DNA of 37,351 nucleotides, taken from NCBI GenBank assembly GCA_017308375.1, contig JAFKEW010000057.1, positions 53,975 through 91,325 of the forward strand, in the 5' to 3' direction. How positions within the stretch are numbered: position 1 is the stretch's first letter; the number at the start of each line of letters is the position of its first letter. Position numbers and translations under genes: made by a program. The notes beneath the pieces are model-generated. The model did not search any database. It saw nothing but the letters and a program-made list of their open reading frames with translations, and was not told where the DNA came from. The stretch comes from Alphaproteobacteria bacterium (GTDB lineage Bacteria > Pseudomonadota > Alphaproteobacteria > Micropepsales > Micropepsaceae). Shown here one piece after another: positions 25,390-33,805 of this stretch.

Positions 25390-26151
25390 ATGGCGAAGGT
25401 CGCAAAAAATGTTCTGATCACCGGCGCCGCCAAACGGCTTGGCCGCGCCATCGCGCTCGACCTGGCGCAACATGGCTGGAACATCGCACTCCACTATCTC
25501 TCCTCAAAGGACGAGGCGGAGGAGACCGCGCGAGACGCCAGAAAATCAGACGTGAAAGTCTCGCTTCTCAAGGCCGATCTTTCGCGCGAGCGGGAGATGC
25601 AGGCGCTGGTGCCGCGCGCCGTCAAGGCGGTGGGCCCGCTTGACGCGCTGATCAACAGCGCCTCGATCTTCGAAGATGATGACTGGGCCAATGCCACCCG
25701 CGCATCGTGGGACCGTCACCTCGAAACCAATCTGCGCGCGCCCTTCGTGCTGTCGCAGGCATTTGCCAAACAGCTTCCACGAGGCCGCGATGGTGCGATC
25801 GTCAACCTGATCGACCAGCGTGTGCTGAAGCCCACGCCGCAATTCCTCTCCTACAGCCTGAGCAAGGCGGGCCTGCACTGGCTCAACACCACGCTGGCCC
25901 AGGCGCTGGCCCCGCGCATCCGTGTTAACGCCGTGGCGCCGGGCCCGACCATGATCAATGCGCGCCAGAGCACGCGCGACTTCAACCGTCAGCGCAAGGC
26001 GACCGTGCTCGGCCACGGTGCCGATCCGCAGGATGTCTGCGAGGCCGTGCGCTATCTGTTGGATGCGCGCGCCACCACAGGCGAGATGATCGCCGTCGAT
26101 GGCGGCCAGAACCTGATCTGGCAAACCCCCGATGTCCGGGTGAAGGAGTAA
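25390..26151 (+). CDS. SDR family oxidoreductase, pteridine reductase / FolM-like
   Basis: Short-chain dehydrogenase of 253 residues. The cofactor loop is TGAAKRLGRAIA, and this TGxxxRxG form (Arg in place of the usual Gly-rich spacing) is characteristic of pteridine reductases and FolM. Catalytic YxxxK is in LSYSLSKAG, and the C-terminus has VNAVAPGPTM and GEMIAVDGGQNL. FolM reduces dihydromonapterin and, weakly, dihydrofolate. Position directly upstream of folB (4 bp gap) supports a pterin role. It begins 2 bp after trpS. I leave the symbol blank because FolM and other pteridine reductases are hard to tell apart by eye. Confidence 0.85.
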   Translation: MAKVAKNVLITGAAKRLGRAIALDLAQHGWNIALHYLSSKDEAEETARDARKSDVKVSLLKADLSREREMQALVPRAVKAVGPLDALINSASIFEDDDWANATRASWDRHLETNLRAPFVLSQAFAKQLPRGRDGAIVNLIDQRVLKPTPQFLSYSLSKAGLHWLNTTLAQALAPRIRVNAVAPGPTMINARQSTRDFNRQRKATVLGHGADPQDVCEAVRYLLDARATTGEMIAVDGGQNLIWQTPDVRVKE

Positions 26152-26155
26152 GCCC

Positions 26156-26548
26156 ATGGCGAGACGTCCCGCCCCGGAACCCGGCATCGCAGAACGCCAT
26201 GTCTTCATCCGCAATCTGGAATTGCTTGCCCGCATCGGCACCTACGGACACGAAAAAACTGCGCCCCAGCCGGTGCGCATCAACGTCGATCTCGCGGTGG
26301 AGGATACCCCGCCCCAGGAAGACCGCCTGGAATCGGTGGTCGATTACGACGCGCTGACCCGCGACATCCGCGCCCTGATCGCGGCGGGGCATATCAACCT
26401 CGCCGAAACCATGGCGGAACGTATTGCCGCGATCTGCCTCGCCGACAAACGGGTGTTGAGCGCGCGGGTGCGGGTGGAAAAACTCCATGCGCTCGCCGGT
26501 GCCGAAAGCGGCGGCGTTGAAATCCTGCGCTATGCCCACCTGATCTGA
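26156..26548 (+). CDS. folB: dihydroneopterin aldolase
   Basis: FolB-type aldolase of 130 residues that splits dihydroneopterin into 6-hydroxymethyl-dihydropterin and glycolaldehyde in folate synthesis. Conserved parts include VFIRNLELLARIGTYGHEK, the INVDL strand, VVDYDALTRDI, and the catalytic Glu/Lys region LAETMAERIAAICL and VRVEKLHAL. It lies 4 bp after the folM-like gene. The stop is immediately next to the stop of the convergent persulfide dioxygenase gene. Confidence 0.93.
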   Translation: MARRPAPEPGIAERHVFIRNLELLARIGTYGHEKTAPQPVRINVDLAVEDTPPQEDRLESVVDYDALTRDIRALIAAGHINLAETMAERIAAICLADKRVLSARVRVEKLHALAGAESGGVEILRYAHLI

Positions 26549-27622
26549 CTAACTAGCCCCGCCTTCGACACGGCGGCCCTGACTGCGCCAGCGCAACATG
26601 CCGCCCGGAAGATTGGCCGCTTTGGCAAAACCGGCCTGTTGCAGAACATTGATCGCCTGGGCGGAGCGGCCCCCGGCACGGCAAACCGCGACCACCGGCC
26701 TTTCCCTGTCCAGCTCATCCACCCGGTGTTGCAAGCCACCAAGCGGGATCAGGATCGCGCCCGGGATATGGCCAAGGGGTCCGGTGAATTCGTCCGGCTC
26801 GCGCACGTCCAGCACCTGAACCCCAGCCCTGTGTTCTTCCAGCCAATCGGGATTGATCTCCCAGATTCCAGCGAAATTGAAATTGAGCGGCGCCCAGTCG
26901 GGATCGCCCATCGGAACGGTGTCGCCCTCCGGCGCACCGCATTTGAGATTGGCGGGCACCGCGATATCCAGCTTGCGGGGATGGGCCAGATGCAGATTGT
27001 TCATGTAGCCGACGAAATCGCTTTCGCTGAGTTGCCCGCCAAGCCGCGGATTATAGGCGCGCTCCTCCATCACACTGCTTGCGGTCAGGCCGCGATAATC
27101 ATGAGCCGGATAGAGCAGACAATCATCCGGCAGTGAAAAAATCTCGTTGCGGACCGAGCGATACATCACATGCGGATCGCCCTGCTGAAAATCGGTCCGC
27201 CCGCAACCGCGGATCAGAAGGCAATCGCCGGTGAACGCCATGGCCTCATTGTCCAGCACGAAACTCGCGCATCCGTTCGTATGCCCCGGCGTTGCACGCA
27301 CACTGAGATAACGCTGGCCGAATTCCACACGCCCGCCATGGCTCAGATAAAGATCGGCGCCCTCCGCGCCACTATCCTGCGAAATCGCGATCCGCGATCC
27401 CGTCCGCTGCCGCAACAGCCACGCACCGGTGACGTGATCAGCATGAACATGGGTGTCGAGCGTCACGCGCAAGGTGAGGTCCAGTTCGCCCAGCAGCGCA
27501 CTATCCCGGCGAACCTGTTCAAAGACCGGGTCGATCAGCACCGCCTCGCCACTGCGGCTGTCGCCCAGAAGATAGGTATAGGTGGATGATTGTGGATCGA
27601 ACAATTGGCGGAAGATCAGCAT
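26549..27622 (-). CDS. MBL-fold persulfide dioxygenase-rhodanese fusion
   Basis: Fusion of an ETHE1-like metallo-beta-lactamase-fold persulfide dioxygenase and a rhodanese sulfurtransferase, 357 residues. The iron-binding motif is THVHADH (residues 57-63), with further ligands in [25 protein letters not shown] and YPAHDYRG. The rhodanese domain (about 260-350) has the active-site loop CRAGGRSA with its nucleophilic Cys. Such fusions oxidise glutathione persulfide to sulfite and move sulfur between thiols, detoxifying sulfide. It is divergent from uvrC (49 bp between starts). The role is well supported by the domain order. Confidence 0.92.
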   Translation of the reverse strand: MLIFRQLFDPQSSTYTYLLGDSRSGEAVLIDPVFEQVRRDSALLGELDLTLRVTLDTHVHADHVTGAWLLRQRTGSRIAISQDSGAEGADLYLSHGGRVEFGQRYLSVRATPGHTNGCASFVLDNEAMAFTGDCLLIRGCGRTDFQQGDPHVMYRSVRNEIFSLPDDCLLYPAHDYRGLTASSVMEERAYNPRLGGQLSESDFVGYMNNLHLAHPRKLDIAVPANLKCGAPEGDTVPMGDPDWAPLNFNFAGIWEINPDWLEEHRAGVQVLDVREPDEFTGPLGHIPGAILIPLGGLQHRVDELDRERPVVAVCRAGGRSAQAINVLQQAGFAKAANLPGGMLRWRSQGRRVEGGAS

Positions 27623-27671
27623 CCGGCCAGCCCCGCTTTTGAAAGCCTGCCAAGCCTATTATATCGGAACC

Positions 27672-29552
27672 ATGAACGAAACCGGACATCGCGAGGAACC
27701 GGCCCCCTTGAAGGGGCCCGCGCGCATCCAGGCCTATCTGAAAACCCTGCCGGATCAGGCGGGCGTCTACCGCATGCTCGATGCCAGGGGCAATGTGCTC
27801 TATGTCGGCAAGGCGAAAAACCTGAAAAAGCGCGTGGCAAGCTACGCCAAATCCGGCGGCCACACCGAACGCATCGCCCGGATGATTGCCGAAACGGCGG
27901 AGATGCTGTTCGTCACCACGGCGTCGGAAACAGAAGCCCTGCTTCTCGAATCCAATCTGATCAAGCGTCTGAAGCCGCGCTACAATGTTTCCTACCGCGA
28001 CGACAAATCGTTCCCCAACATCCTGCTGCGGGAAGATCATCCCTTTCCCCAATTGCTGAAACATCGTGGCGCCAAAACCACCAAGGGTATCTATTTCGGC
28101 CCGTTTGCCAGCGCGGGCGCGGTGAACCGCACGCTCAACACGCTGCAGCGTGCCTTCCTTCTGCGCTCATGCTCGGATTCCGTGTTTGAGTCGCGTACAC
28201 GCCCCTGCCTTCTTTTCCAGATCAAGCGTTGCAGCGCGCCCTGCACCGGGCGGATCGATCAGGAAGGCTACGCCGCACTGGTGCATGAGGCCGAACAATT
28301 CCTCAGCGGCAAAAGCCGCGCCATTCAGGCCCGCCTTGCCACCAACATGAACAAGGCGGCAGACGAACTCGATTTCGAGCGCGCAGCCCGTTTGCGCGAC
28401 CGCATCCGCGCGATGAACCAGATACAGGCCCATCAGGGCGTCAACCCTTCCACCTTTGCCGAGGCCGATGTCTTCGCCGCCTTCAGCCAGGGCGGTGAAA
28501 CCTGCATTCAGGTGTTCTTCTTCCGCGCCGGCCAGAACTGGGGCAACCGCCCTTATTTTCCCCGTCACGATCGGGAAATTTCCACCGCCGAGGTGCTCGA
28601 AAGCTTTATCGGCCAGTTTTATGACGAGCGGCCGCCGCCGCGCCTGATCCTGCTCTCCGAAGCCATCGCCAACACCGCATTGCTGGAGGAGGCATTATCG
28701 CTGCGCGCCGGGCACAAGGTCGAAATCTCGGTCCCGCAACGCGGCGAGAAACGTGCAATCGCGGAGATGGCGCTTTCCAATGCGCGGGAGCAATTGGGCC
28801 GCCGCATGGCGGAAAATTCCGCACAACGCGAATTGCTGGAAGGGGTTGCCGATTTGTTTGGGCTGGAGGCGCCGCCCCGGCGGATCGAAGTTTACGACAA
28901 CTCGCATATCCAGGGCGCGCACGCATTGGGCGGTATGATTGTCGCCGGGCCGGACGGATTTGAAAAAGGCGAATACCGCAAATTCAACATCAAATCCGCC
29001 GATCTGACGCCGGGCGATGATTACGCCATGATGAAAGAGGTGTTGAGCCGCCGCTTCGCCCGCCTGGTGAAGGAGAGCACAGCGGAAGATGCACGCGCCA
29101 AATGGCCCGATGTGGCGCTGATCGATGGCGGGCCCGGGCAATTGGCGGTGGCGGAAGCGGTTCTGGCCGATCAGGGTGTGGAAGACGTTCTGCTGGTCGG
29201 CATTTCCAAGGGGCCGGACCGCGATGCGGGGCGGGAGCATTTCTATATCAAGGGTCGGGAACCCTTTCGCCTCGATCCCAAAAGCCCGGTTCTCTATTAC
29301 CTGCAACGGCTCCGGGACGAGGCCCACCGTTTCGCCATCGGCAGCCACCGCAAAAAGCGGTCAAAGGCCATCAGCGCCAACCCGCTGGACGAGATCGGCG
29401 GGGTGGGTGCGGCCAGAAAGCGCGCCTTGCTGCAGCATTTCGGCTCCGCCCGTGCGGTTGCGGGCGCCAGTCTCAACGATCTGGCCACGGTGGAAGGTGT
29501 CAGCCGCACCCTGGCCAAGAAGATATTTGATTTCTTTCACGCCACCGGTTGA
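27672..29552 (+). CDS. uvrC: excinuclease ABC subunit UvrC
   Basis: Dual-incision endonuclease subunit of nucleotide excision repair, 626 residues. The GIY-YIG domain is near the N-terminus ([25 protein letters not shown]), then four-Cys-region [15 protein letters not shown], the UVR motif ([17 protein letters not shown]) that binds UvrB, the RNase H-like nuclease domain ([16 protein letters not shown] and LIDGGPGQL), and C-terminal helix-hairpin-helix repeats ([19 protein letters not shown], then [12 protein letters not shown]). ATG 27672 begins about 20 residues before the conserved region; the open frame further upstream overlaps the divergent gene. It is followed by pgsA after 33 bp. Confidence 0.97.
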   Translation: MNETGHREEPAPLKGPARIQAYLKTLPDQAGVYRMLDARGNVLYVGKAKNLKKRVASYAKSGGHTERIARMIAETAEMLFVTTASETEALLLESNLIKRLKPRYNVSYRDDKSFPNILLREDHPFPQLLKHRGAKTTKGIYFGPFASAGAVNRTLNTLQRAFLLRSCSDSVFESRTRPCLLFQIKRCSAPCTGRIDQEGYAALVHEAEQFLSGKSRAIQARLATNMNKAADELDFERAARLRDRIRAMNQIQAHQGVNPSTFAEADVFAAFSQGGETCIQVFFFRAGQNWGNRPYFPRHDREISTAEVLESFIGQFYDERPPPRLILLSEAIANTALLEEALSLRAGHKVEISVPQRGEKRAIAEMALSNAREQLGRRMAENSAQRELLEGVADLFGLEAPPRRIEVYDNSHIQGAHALGGMIVAGPDGFEKGEYRKFNIKSADLTPGDDYAMMKEVLSRRFARLVKESTAEDARAKWPDVALIDGGPGQLAVAEAVLADQGVEDVLLVGISKGPDRDAGREHFYIKGREPFRLDPKSPVLYYLQRLRDEAHRFAIGSHRKKRSKAISANPLDEIGGVGAARKRALLQHFGSARAVAGASLNDLATVEGVSRTLAKKIFDFFHATG

Positions 29553-29585
29553 GCTTGCCCGGCCCACCGGTGCTAAAGTCGCGCC

Positions 29586-30221
29586 ATGTTGACCATCCCG
29601 AATATCCTCACCCTGTCGCGCATCGCGCTGGTGCCGGTTTTTGTCGCGGCCTTCGCCATGCCGGGGGAAAATGCGCGCCTGATCGCCTTTGGCATTTTCT
29701 GCATCGCCGGGCTGAGCGACGCGCTGGATGGCCTGGCGGCACGCAAACTGCGCGCCGGCTCCGCCTTCGGCCGCATGCTGGACCCGATCGCCGACAAGAT
29801 TCTGGTCGCCACGGCCCTGATGATGCTGGTGTCCGAAGGGGCCTTCGACGGCTGGAAGGGCCTGCGTCTGGTACCGGCGCTTGTCATTCTCGCCCGTGAA
29901 ATCCTGGTGTCGGGCTTGCGGGAATTTCTGGCCGGGCTGCACGTCAGCGTGCCGGTCACCCGCATCGCCAAGATGAAAACCACCATCCAGATGATCGCCA
30001 TCGGCGCCATGATCCTGAGCCCGATTGTCGAGCCCTATGTCGCCGGCGTCAGGGTGTTTGCCTATGCCGCGCTGTGGGTGGCCGCCGCCCTTACGGTCTA
30101 TACCGGCTATGTCTATTTCCGTGCGGGGCTTACCCATGTCAGCCCGGCCCCCGAACCAAGGCCCGAAACGCCCGTTAAAGGCCCGCATGTCGGGGCCCCC
30201 CACATCGGAGACCGGGTGTGA
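29586..30221 (+). CDS. pgsA: CDP-diacylglycerol--glycerol-3-phosphate 3-phosphatidyltransferase
   Basis: Inner-membrane enzyme of 211 residues that makes phosphatidylglycerophosphate, the first committed step towards phosphatidylglycerol and cardiolipin. The CDP-alcohol phosphotransferase motif DGxxAR(x)8GxxxDxxxD is complete in ALDGLAARKLRAGSAFGRMLDPIADK. MLTIPNILTLSRIALVPVF is the standard N-terminus. It follows uvrC by 33 bp, as in many bacteria. The stop overlaps the moaD GTG start, so translation is probably coupled. Confidence 0.96.
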   Translation: MLTIPNILTLSRIALVPVFVAAFAMPGENARLIAFGIFCIAGLSDALDGLAARKLRAGSAFGRMLDPIADKILVATALMMLVSEGAFDGWKGLRLVPALVILAREILVSGLREFLAGLHVSVPVTRIAKMKTTIQMIAIGAMILSPIVEPYVAGVRVFAYAALWVAAALTVYTGYVYFRAGLTHVSPAPEPRPETPVKGPHVGAPHIGDRV

Positions 30222-30469
30222 CCATCCTCTATTTCGCCTGGCTTCGGCAGAAGATCGGGGTGGGGGAGGAGACGATGATCGTACCGGATGAGGTCAAAAC
30301 CGTTGCGGACCTGATCCAGTTGCTGCGACGCCGCGGCCCCCACTATCGGGAGGCCTTTGCCGATCTGGCGCGGGTGCGCGTGGCGGTGGATCAGGAGCAT
30401 ACGGATTTCGATACCCCGATCACCACTGCGGCAGAGGTCGCGTTCTTTCCGCCGGTCACAGGCGGATGA
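30218..30469 (+). CDS. moaD: molybdopterin synthase small subunit MoaD
   Basis: Ubiquitin-like sulfur carrier of molybdopterin synthase, 83 residues. The C-terminus ends PVTGG, the conserved di-glycine that is thiocarboxylated to carry sulfur. The N-terminus ILYFAWLRQKIG is the usual beta-grasp start. The GTG start overlaps the pgsA stop by 4 bp and the stop overlaps the moaE ATG by 4 bp, giving a tightly coupled pgsA-moaD-moaE unit. Confidence 0.95.
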   Translation: MTILYFAWLRQKIGVGEETMIVPDEVKTVADLIQLLRRRGPHYREAFADLARVRVAVDQEHTDFDTPITTAAEVAFFPPVTGG

Positions 30470-30915
30470 CCCCGCATATCCGCATCCAGTGCGAGGCTTT
30501 CGACCTGAATGACGAGGTGGAGGCCTTGGGGCATGGGCGCAGCGATATCGGCGCGGTTGCAAGTTTCGTCGGGCAGGTGCGTGGCGACGACGGGCTGACG
30601 GCGCTGACGATCGAGCATTATCCGGGGATGACAGAGCGTGAAATCGCCCGCCATGTGGACGACGCCACCCGGCGCTGGCCGCTTCTGGGCATCACCGTCA
30701 TTCATCGCATCGGCCGCCTGCTGCCCGGCGCACCGATCGTCCTCGTCGCGACCGCCGCGGCGCATCGCGGCCCGGCCTTCGCAGCGTGCGAATTCCTGAT
30801 GGACTATCTCAAAACCCGTGCCCCGTTCTGGAAACAGGAAGAGCGCGGCGATCAACACACCTGGGTCGAAGCCCGCGCCTCCGACGGCGAAGCCGCCCGG
30901 CGCTGGAAACCGTAA
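30466..30915 (+). CDS. moaE: molybdopterin synthase catalytic subunit MoaE
   Basis: Large subunit of molybdopterin synthase, 149 residues, which inserts two sulfurs into precursor Z to form molybdopterin. Conserved features are GAVASFVGQVRGDDG, LTIEHYPGMTE, and the catalytic lysines in FLMDYLKTRAPFWKQE near the C-terminus. The 3' end of the coding sequence is part of a 20-bp sequence repeated 703 bp downstream at the far side of the toxin-antitoxin cassette, so this gene is probably the cassette's insertion site. The protein remains intact. Confidence 0.96.
   Translation: MTPHIRIQCEAFDLNDEVEALGHGRSDIGAVASFVGQVRGDDGLTALTIEHYPGMTEREIARHVDDATRRWPLLGITVIHRIGRLLPGAPIVLVATAAAHRGPAFAACEFLMDYLKTRAPFWKQEERGDQHTWVEARASDGEAARRWKP
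30895..30914 (+). repeat. direct repeat, left copy (end of moaE)
   Basis: Left copy of a perfect 20-bp direct repeat. It encodes the last six residues of MoaE (ARRWKP) and the first two bases of the stop codon. The flanking bases differ from those of the right copy on both sides. Confidence 0.9.
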
Positions 30916-30928
30916 CGAACGGTCTCTC

Positions 30929-30957
30929 TTGCAAGATTATACAAATACTGATATAAA
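30929..30957 (+). promoter_or_regulatory. sigma-70-type promoter of the toxin-antitoxin operon
   Basis: TTGCAA (30929-30934) and TATAAA (30952-30957) are 17 bp apart, a near-consensus promoter. TTATA/TATAA half-sites around the -10 and a GTATAC palindrome (30961-30966) could be an operator for the HTH antitoxin. Transcription would start near 30964, only a few bases before the GTG at 30970, so the toxin message would be nearly leaderless. Confidence 0.65.
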
Positions 30958-30969
30958 TCCGTATACGTT

Positions 30970-31296
30970 GTGAAACGCTTGGTATTTCTGGGTGACTCCC
31001 TCGAAGAATTGCGAAGCTTTCCGGAGGGCGTCAGAAAGGAAGCGGGGGTCCAGCTGCACAAGGTTCAGCTGGGGCTGGAGCCCAGCGACTGGAAATTCAT
31101 GCGCACAATCGGCCCCGGTGTGCGGGAAATCCGCATACGGGATGAAGCAGGTGCATTCCGCGTCATCTACCTCGCGCAACAAGCCGCTACAGTCTACGTG
31201 CTGCACGCATTTCAAAAGAAAACGCAGCGAACGAAAACAAGGGATATTGAACTCGCCGCATCGCGTCTCCGGCAGATTGTAAAGGTGCAATCATGA
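30970..31296 (+). CDS. HigB-like toxin (RelE/ParE superfamily, Gp49-like)
   Basis: Protein of 108 residues resembling the phage-derived Gp49-like/HigB toxins of type II toxin-antitoxin systems, which cut mRNA on the ribosome. The pattern MKRLVFLGDSLEELRSFPEGVRKEAGVQL, then WKFMRTIGPGVREIRIRD, FRVIYLAQQAATVYVLHAFQKKTQRT, is typical of that family (basic residues in VLHAFQKKTQ). The GTG start is preferred because no in-frame ATG precedes it and the promoter lies immediately upstream. The toxin precedes the antitoxin, as in hig loci, and overlaps it by 4 bp. Toxicity is inferred, not shown. Confidence 0.9.
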   Translation: MKRLVFLGDSLEELRSFPEGVRKEAGVQLHKVQLGLEPSDWKFMRTIGPGVREIRIRDEAGAFRVIYLAQQAATVYVLHAFQKKTQRTKTRDIELAASRLRQIVKVQS

Positions 31297-31574
31297 AACG
31301 TCAGAGCTTCACCAATGTTTGGGATGCATTGTCGGACACACCGGCAGAAGCATTGAGCATGACAATGCGCGCCCAATTGCTAATCGCGATAGAGCAGCGC
31401 GTGCGTGGCTGGAAGGGAACTCAGGCCGAAGCGGCACGCCGTCTTGGAATCACGCAACCACGTCTGAACGATCTTCTTCGCGGCAAAATCGCGAACTTCA
31501 GCTTGGATGCGCTGATTGATCTCGCCGCGAAATCGGGCCTATCCGTGCGCATGGATATCGCGCGCGCCGCATAG
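31293..31574 (+). CDS. HigA-like antitoxin, XRE-type HTH regulator
   Basis: Small DNA-binding protein of 93 residues with an XRE/HTH_37-like helix-turn-helix (QAEAARRLGITQPRLNDLLRGKIANFSLDALIDLAAKSG, about 44-82), the form found in HigA-type antitoxins. It would neutralise the toxin and repress the shared promoter. ATG overlaps the toxin stop by 4 bp. The gene lies wholly between the two 20-bp direct repeats. Confidence 0.9.
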   Translation: MKRQSFTNVWDALSDTPAEALSMTMRAQLLIAIEQRVRGWKGTQAEAARRLGITQPRLNDLLRGKIANFSLDALIDLAAKSGLSVRMDIARAA

Positions 31575-31575
31575 C

Positions 31576-31602
31576 AAAACGGGCACCGTTTTCCGGTGCC
31601 CG
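31576..31602 (-). terminator. terminator of ilvE, at the right edge of the TA cassette
   Basis: On the minus strand CGGGCACCG (31602-31594) pairs perfectly with CGGTGCCCG (31588-31580) across a 5-nt loop and is followed by TTTT (31579-31576). It would end ilvE transcripts. It may also act as a 3' hairpin for the antitoxin gene, which ends 5 bp away. It overlaps the first five bases of the right direct repeat. Confidence 0.7.
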
Positions 31603-31617
31603 GCGCTGGAAACCGTA
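31598..31617 (+). repeat. direct repeat, right copy (relict moaE end)
   Basis: Right copy of the 20-bp direct repeat. In the moaE reading frame it would again encode ARRWKP followed by TAG, so it looks like the displaced original end of moaE or its duplicate made on insertion. The 683 bp between the two copies (30915-31597) hold the toxin-antitoxin promoter and genes. Confidence 0.9.
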
Positions 31618-31630
31618 GCCCTCGTTCTTC

Positions 31631-32533
31631 TCACAACTTCACGGCCGAAACCGGCTTGCGCGTGTCGGCGCTGTAATCGTGCATCAGGGTCTCGCTGATC
31701 TGGCCCGGCGTAAAACGATGCGGGCCGATTTCGGACACCGGCGTCACCTCGGCGGCGCTGCCGGTGAGGAAACACTCAGAAAAACCGTCCAGTTCGCTGG
31801 GCTCGATATGGCGTTCGATCACCGGAATCTGCCGTGCCCTGGCCAGCGCGATCACCGACTGGCGGGTGATGCCGTTGAGAAAGCAATCGGGCGTCGGGGT
31901 ATGCAGCGCGCCGTCTTTCACGAAGAACATGTTCGCGCCTGTCGCCTCCGCCACCAGCCCGCGATAGTCGAGCATCAGCGCATCGGCATAGCCCTTCGCT
32001 TCAGCTGCGTGTTTGGACATGGTGCAGATCATGTAGAGTCCGGCGGCCTTGGCATGGGACGGCGCGGTATCGGGCGCAGGGCGCCGCCATTCGGAAATAT
32101 CGAGCCGGATGCCTTTGAGCTTTTCCTTGGGATCGAAATAGCTGCCCCACGGCCACACGGCGACGGCAACATGGATTTTCGTCTGCTGCGCCGACACCGC
32201 CATCATTTCGCTGCCGCGATAGACGACCGGGCGGATATAGGCATCCTTCAGATTCAGTGCCGCCGCGGTTTCGATGCAGGCCTTGTTGATCTCATCCTCG
32301 CTGAACGGAATCTTCATGCCGAGGATCCGGGCCGAATTGAACAGGCGCCGCGTGTGTGCCTCCAGATGATAGATGCGCCCGTCATACATGCGCTCGCCCT
32401 CGAACACGCAGGAGGCGTAGTGCAGGCCATGGGTCAGGACATGGGTCTTGGCATCGCGCCACGGCACCAGCTTGCCGTCGAACCAGATCGACCCGTCCCG
32501 GTCGTCAAAGGGAATCACCTGTGCTGCTGCCAT
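31631..32533 (-). CDS. ilvE: branched-chain amino acid aminotransferase
   Basis: Class IV (D-amino acid/branched-chain) PLP aminotransferase, 300 residues, performing the last step of Leu, Ile and Val synthesis. HYASCVFEGERMYDGRIYHLEAHTRRL is the signature N-terminal region. The PLP-binding Lys is in PSHAKAAGLYMI, and ALMLDYRGLVAEATGANMF and LTGSAAEVTPV contact the cofactor phosphate. It is divergent from the MarR regulator with 69 bp between starts. The petP/petR-like genes beside ilvE are a common alphaproteobacterial arrangement. Confidence 0.95.
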   Translation of the reverse strand: MAAAQVIPFDDRDGSIWFDGKLVPWRDAKTHVLTHGLHYASCVFEGERMYDGRIYHLEAHTRRLFNSARILGMKIPFSEDEINKACIETAAALNLKDAYIRPVVYRGSEMMAVSAQQTKIHVAVAVWPWGSYFDPKEKLKGIRLDISEWRRPAPDTAPSHAKAAGLYMICTMSKHAAEAKGYADALMLDYRGLVAEATGANMFFVKDGALHTPTPDCFLNGITRQSVIALARARQIPVIERHIEPSELDGFSECFLTGSAAEVTPVSEIGPHRFTPGQISETLMHDYSADTRKPVSAVKL

Positions 32534-32602
32534 CGAACCAATCCTTGTGCGCGCCCATCCCGCCCGCTTGTTTCCGGGCGTCCATGAGCCTAATAAGTCA
32601 AC

Positions 32603-33100
32603 ATGCCTGACGTAAAGTCCGCTGCGGCTCTACCTTCTGCTTCGGCTTTATACCTGCGGGATGAGGAATTGAAGCAGGCTGTTGATCTGCTGTTCTTCGT
32701 GGCACGCGACGTTTCGGCGCCGGGCGAGGCGGAATTGCGGTCCGCGGGCCTTGGCCACGCCCACCATCGCGCCCTCTATTTCATCGCCCGCCAGCCCGGC
32801 CTGACCGTGGCCGAGCTGATTGCGACCTTGCGGGTTTCCAAACAGAGCCTGAACCGGGTGCTGAACGATCTCATCGCCGGCGGCTATGTTGCGCGCCACC
32901 CCGCCCCGCAGGACCGGCGGATGCGCCAGCTCAGCCTCACCGCCAGCGGCCGCGCACTGGAAAGTGCCTTGTGGGCGGCACAACGCCCGCTTCTGGACCG
33001 CGCCTTCCGCAATGCAGGGCCTGAGGCCGTCACCGGCTTCCGCACCATCTTGCAGGCGCTGACGGACCACGGCCCAAAAGAGGGTGTCACCACAGCATGA
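32603..33100 (+). CDS. MarR family transcriptional regulator (PetP-like)
   Basis: Winged helix-turn-helix regulator of 165 residues. The recognition region VAELIATLRVSKQSLNRVLNDLIAGGYVARHPAPQDRRMRQLSLTASG (about 71-118) includes the wing DRRMRQL typical of MarR. It overlaps the downstream OmpR-type regulator by 4 bp. The MarR-OmpR pair corresponds to petP-petR of Rhodobacter capsulatus, first studied in relation to bc1 and light-harvesting gene expression. Targets in this organism are unknown. Confidence 0.9.
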   Translation: MPDVKSAAALPSASALYLRDEELKQAVDLLFFVARDVSAPGEAELRSAGLGHAHHRALYFIARQPGLTVAELIATLRVSKQSLNRVLNDLIAGGYVARHPAPQDRRMRQLSLTASGRALESALWAAQRPLLDRAFRNAGPEAVTGFRTILQALTDHGPKEGVTTA

Positions 33101-33804
33101 GCGCAGCACCCCCGGCCAATGAAGGTTTTCACATCCTCGTCGTCGACGATGACGAAAGGCTGCGTGCACTGTTGCAGCGTTTTCTTTCGGCGGGGGGCTT
33201 GCGCGTCAGCGTCGCGGCCGATGCCGCCGAAGCCCGCGCGCTGATGAAAAGCATGGCTTTCGATCTTCTGATTCTCGATGTGATGATGCCGGGCGAATCC
33301 GGGCTCGATTTCGCGCGCGACTTGCGGGCGCGTTCGCAGATTCCGATCCTGATGCTGACCGCGCGCGGCGAGGCCGAACAACGCATCGCGGGGCTGGAGC
33401 ATGGCGCCGACGATTATCTGCCGAAGCCGTTCGAGCCGCGCGAACTTCTGCTGCGGGCCGAAAATCTGCTGCGCCGCGCGACACCGGCACAGCGTTCCCC
33501 CCATCGCGAAGTGCACATGGGCGATGCGATATTCGACCCCGAGCGTGGGCAACTGCGCAAGAAAGGCAAGCCGGTGCATCTGACAACATCAGAGGCTGCC
33601 CTGCTCCGTCTGTTTGCGATCAATGCCGGGCGATCCTTCTCGCGCGCCGATCTCTGTATGCGGCTGGGGGTGGCGCTGGAACGCTCGATCGATGTGCAGG
33701 TGACCCGGCTCCGCCGCAAGATCGAGGAAGACCCGAAGATGCCGATCTATCTCCAAACGGTGCGCAATGTCGGTTACGTCCTCGTCCCCGACGCGATCGC
33801 TTGA
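33097..33804 (+). CDS. OmpR-family response regulator (PetR-like)
   Basis: Two-component response regulator of 235 residues. The receiver has the acidic pair in VVDDDERL, phospho-acceptor Asp 61 in LLILDVMMPG, the Thr in LMLTARGE and Lys in DYLPKPFEP. The C-terminal OmpR-type winged helix (about 135-230) ends LQTVRNVGYVLVP. ATG overlaps the MarR stop by 4 bp, and the histidine kinase starts 2 bp after its stop, so regulator, response regulator and sensor are one operon. The cognate kinase is almost certainly the next gene. Confidence 0.95.
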   Translation: MSAAPPANEGFHILVVDDDERLRALLQRFLSAGGLRVSVAADAAEARALMKSMAFDLLILDVMMPGESGLDFARDLRARSQIPILMLTARGEAEQRIAGLEHGADDYLPKPFEPRELLLRAENLLRRATPAQRSPHREVHMGDAIFDPERGQLRKKGKPVHLTTSEAALLRLFAINAGRSFSRADLCMRLGVALERSIDVQVTRLRRKIEEDPKMPIYLQTVRNVGYVLVPDAIA

Positions 33805-33805
33805 C

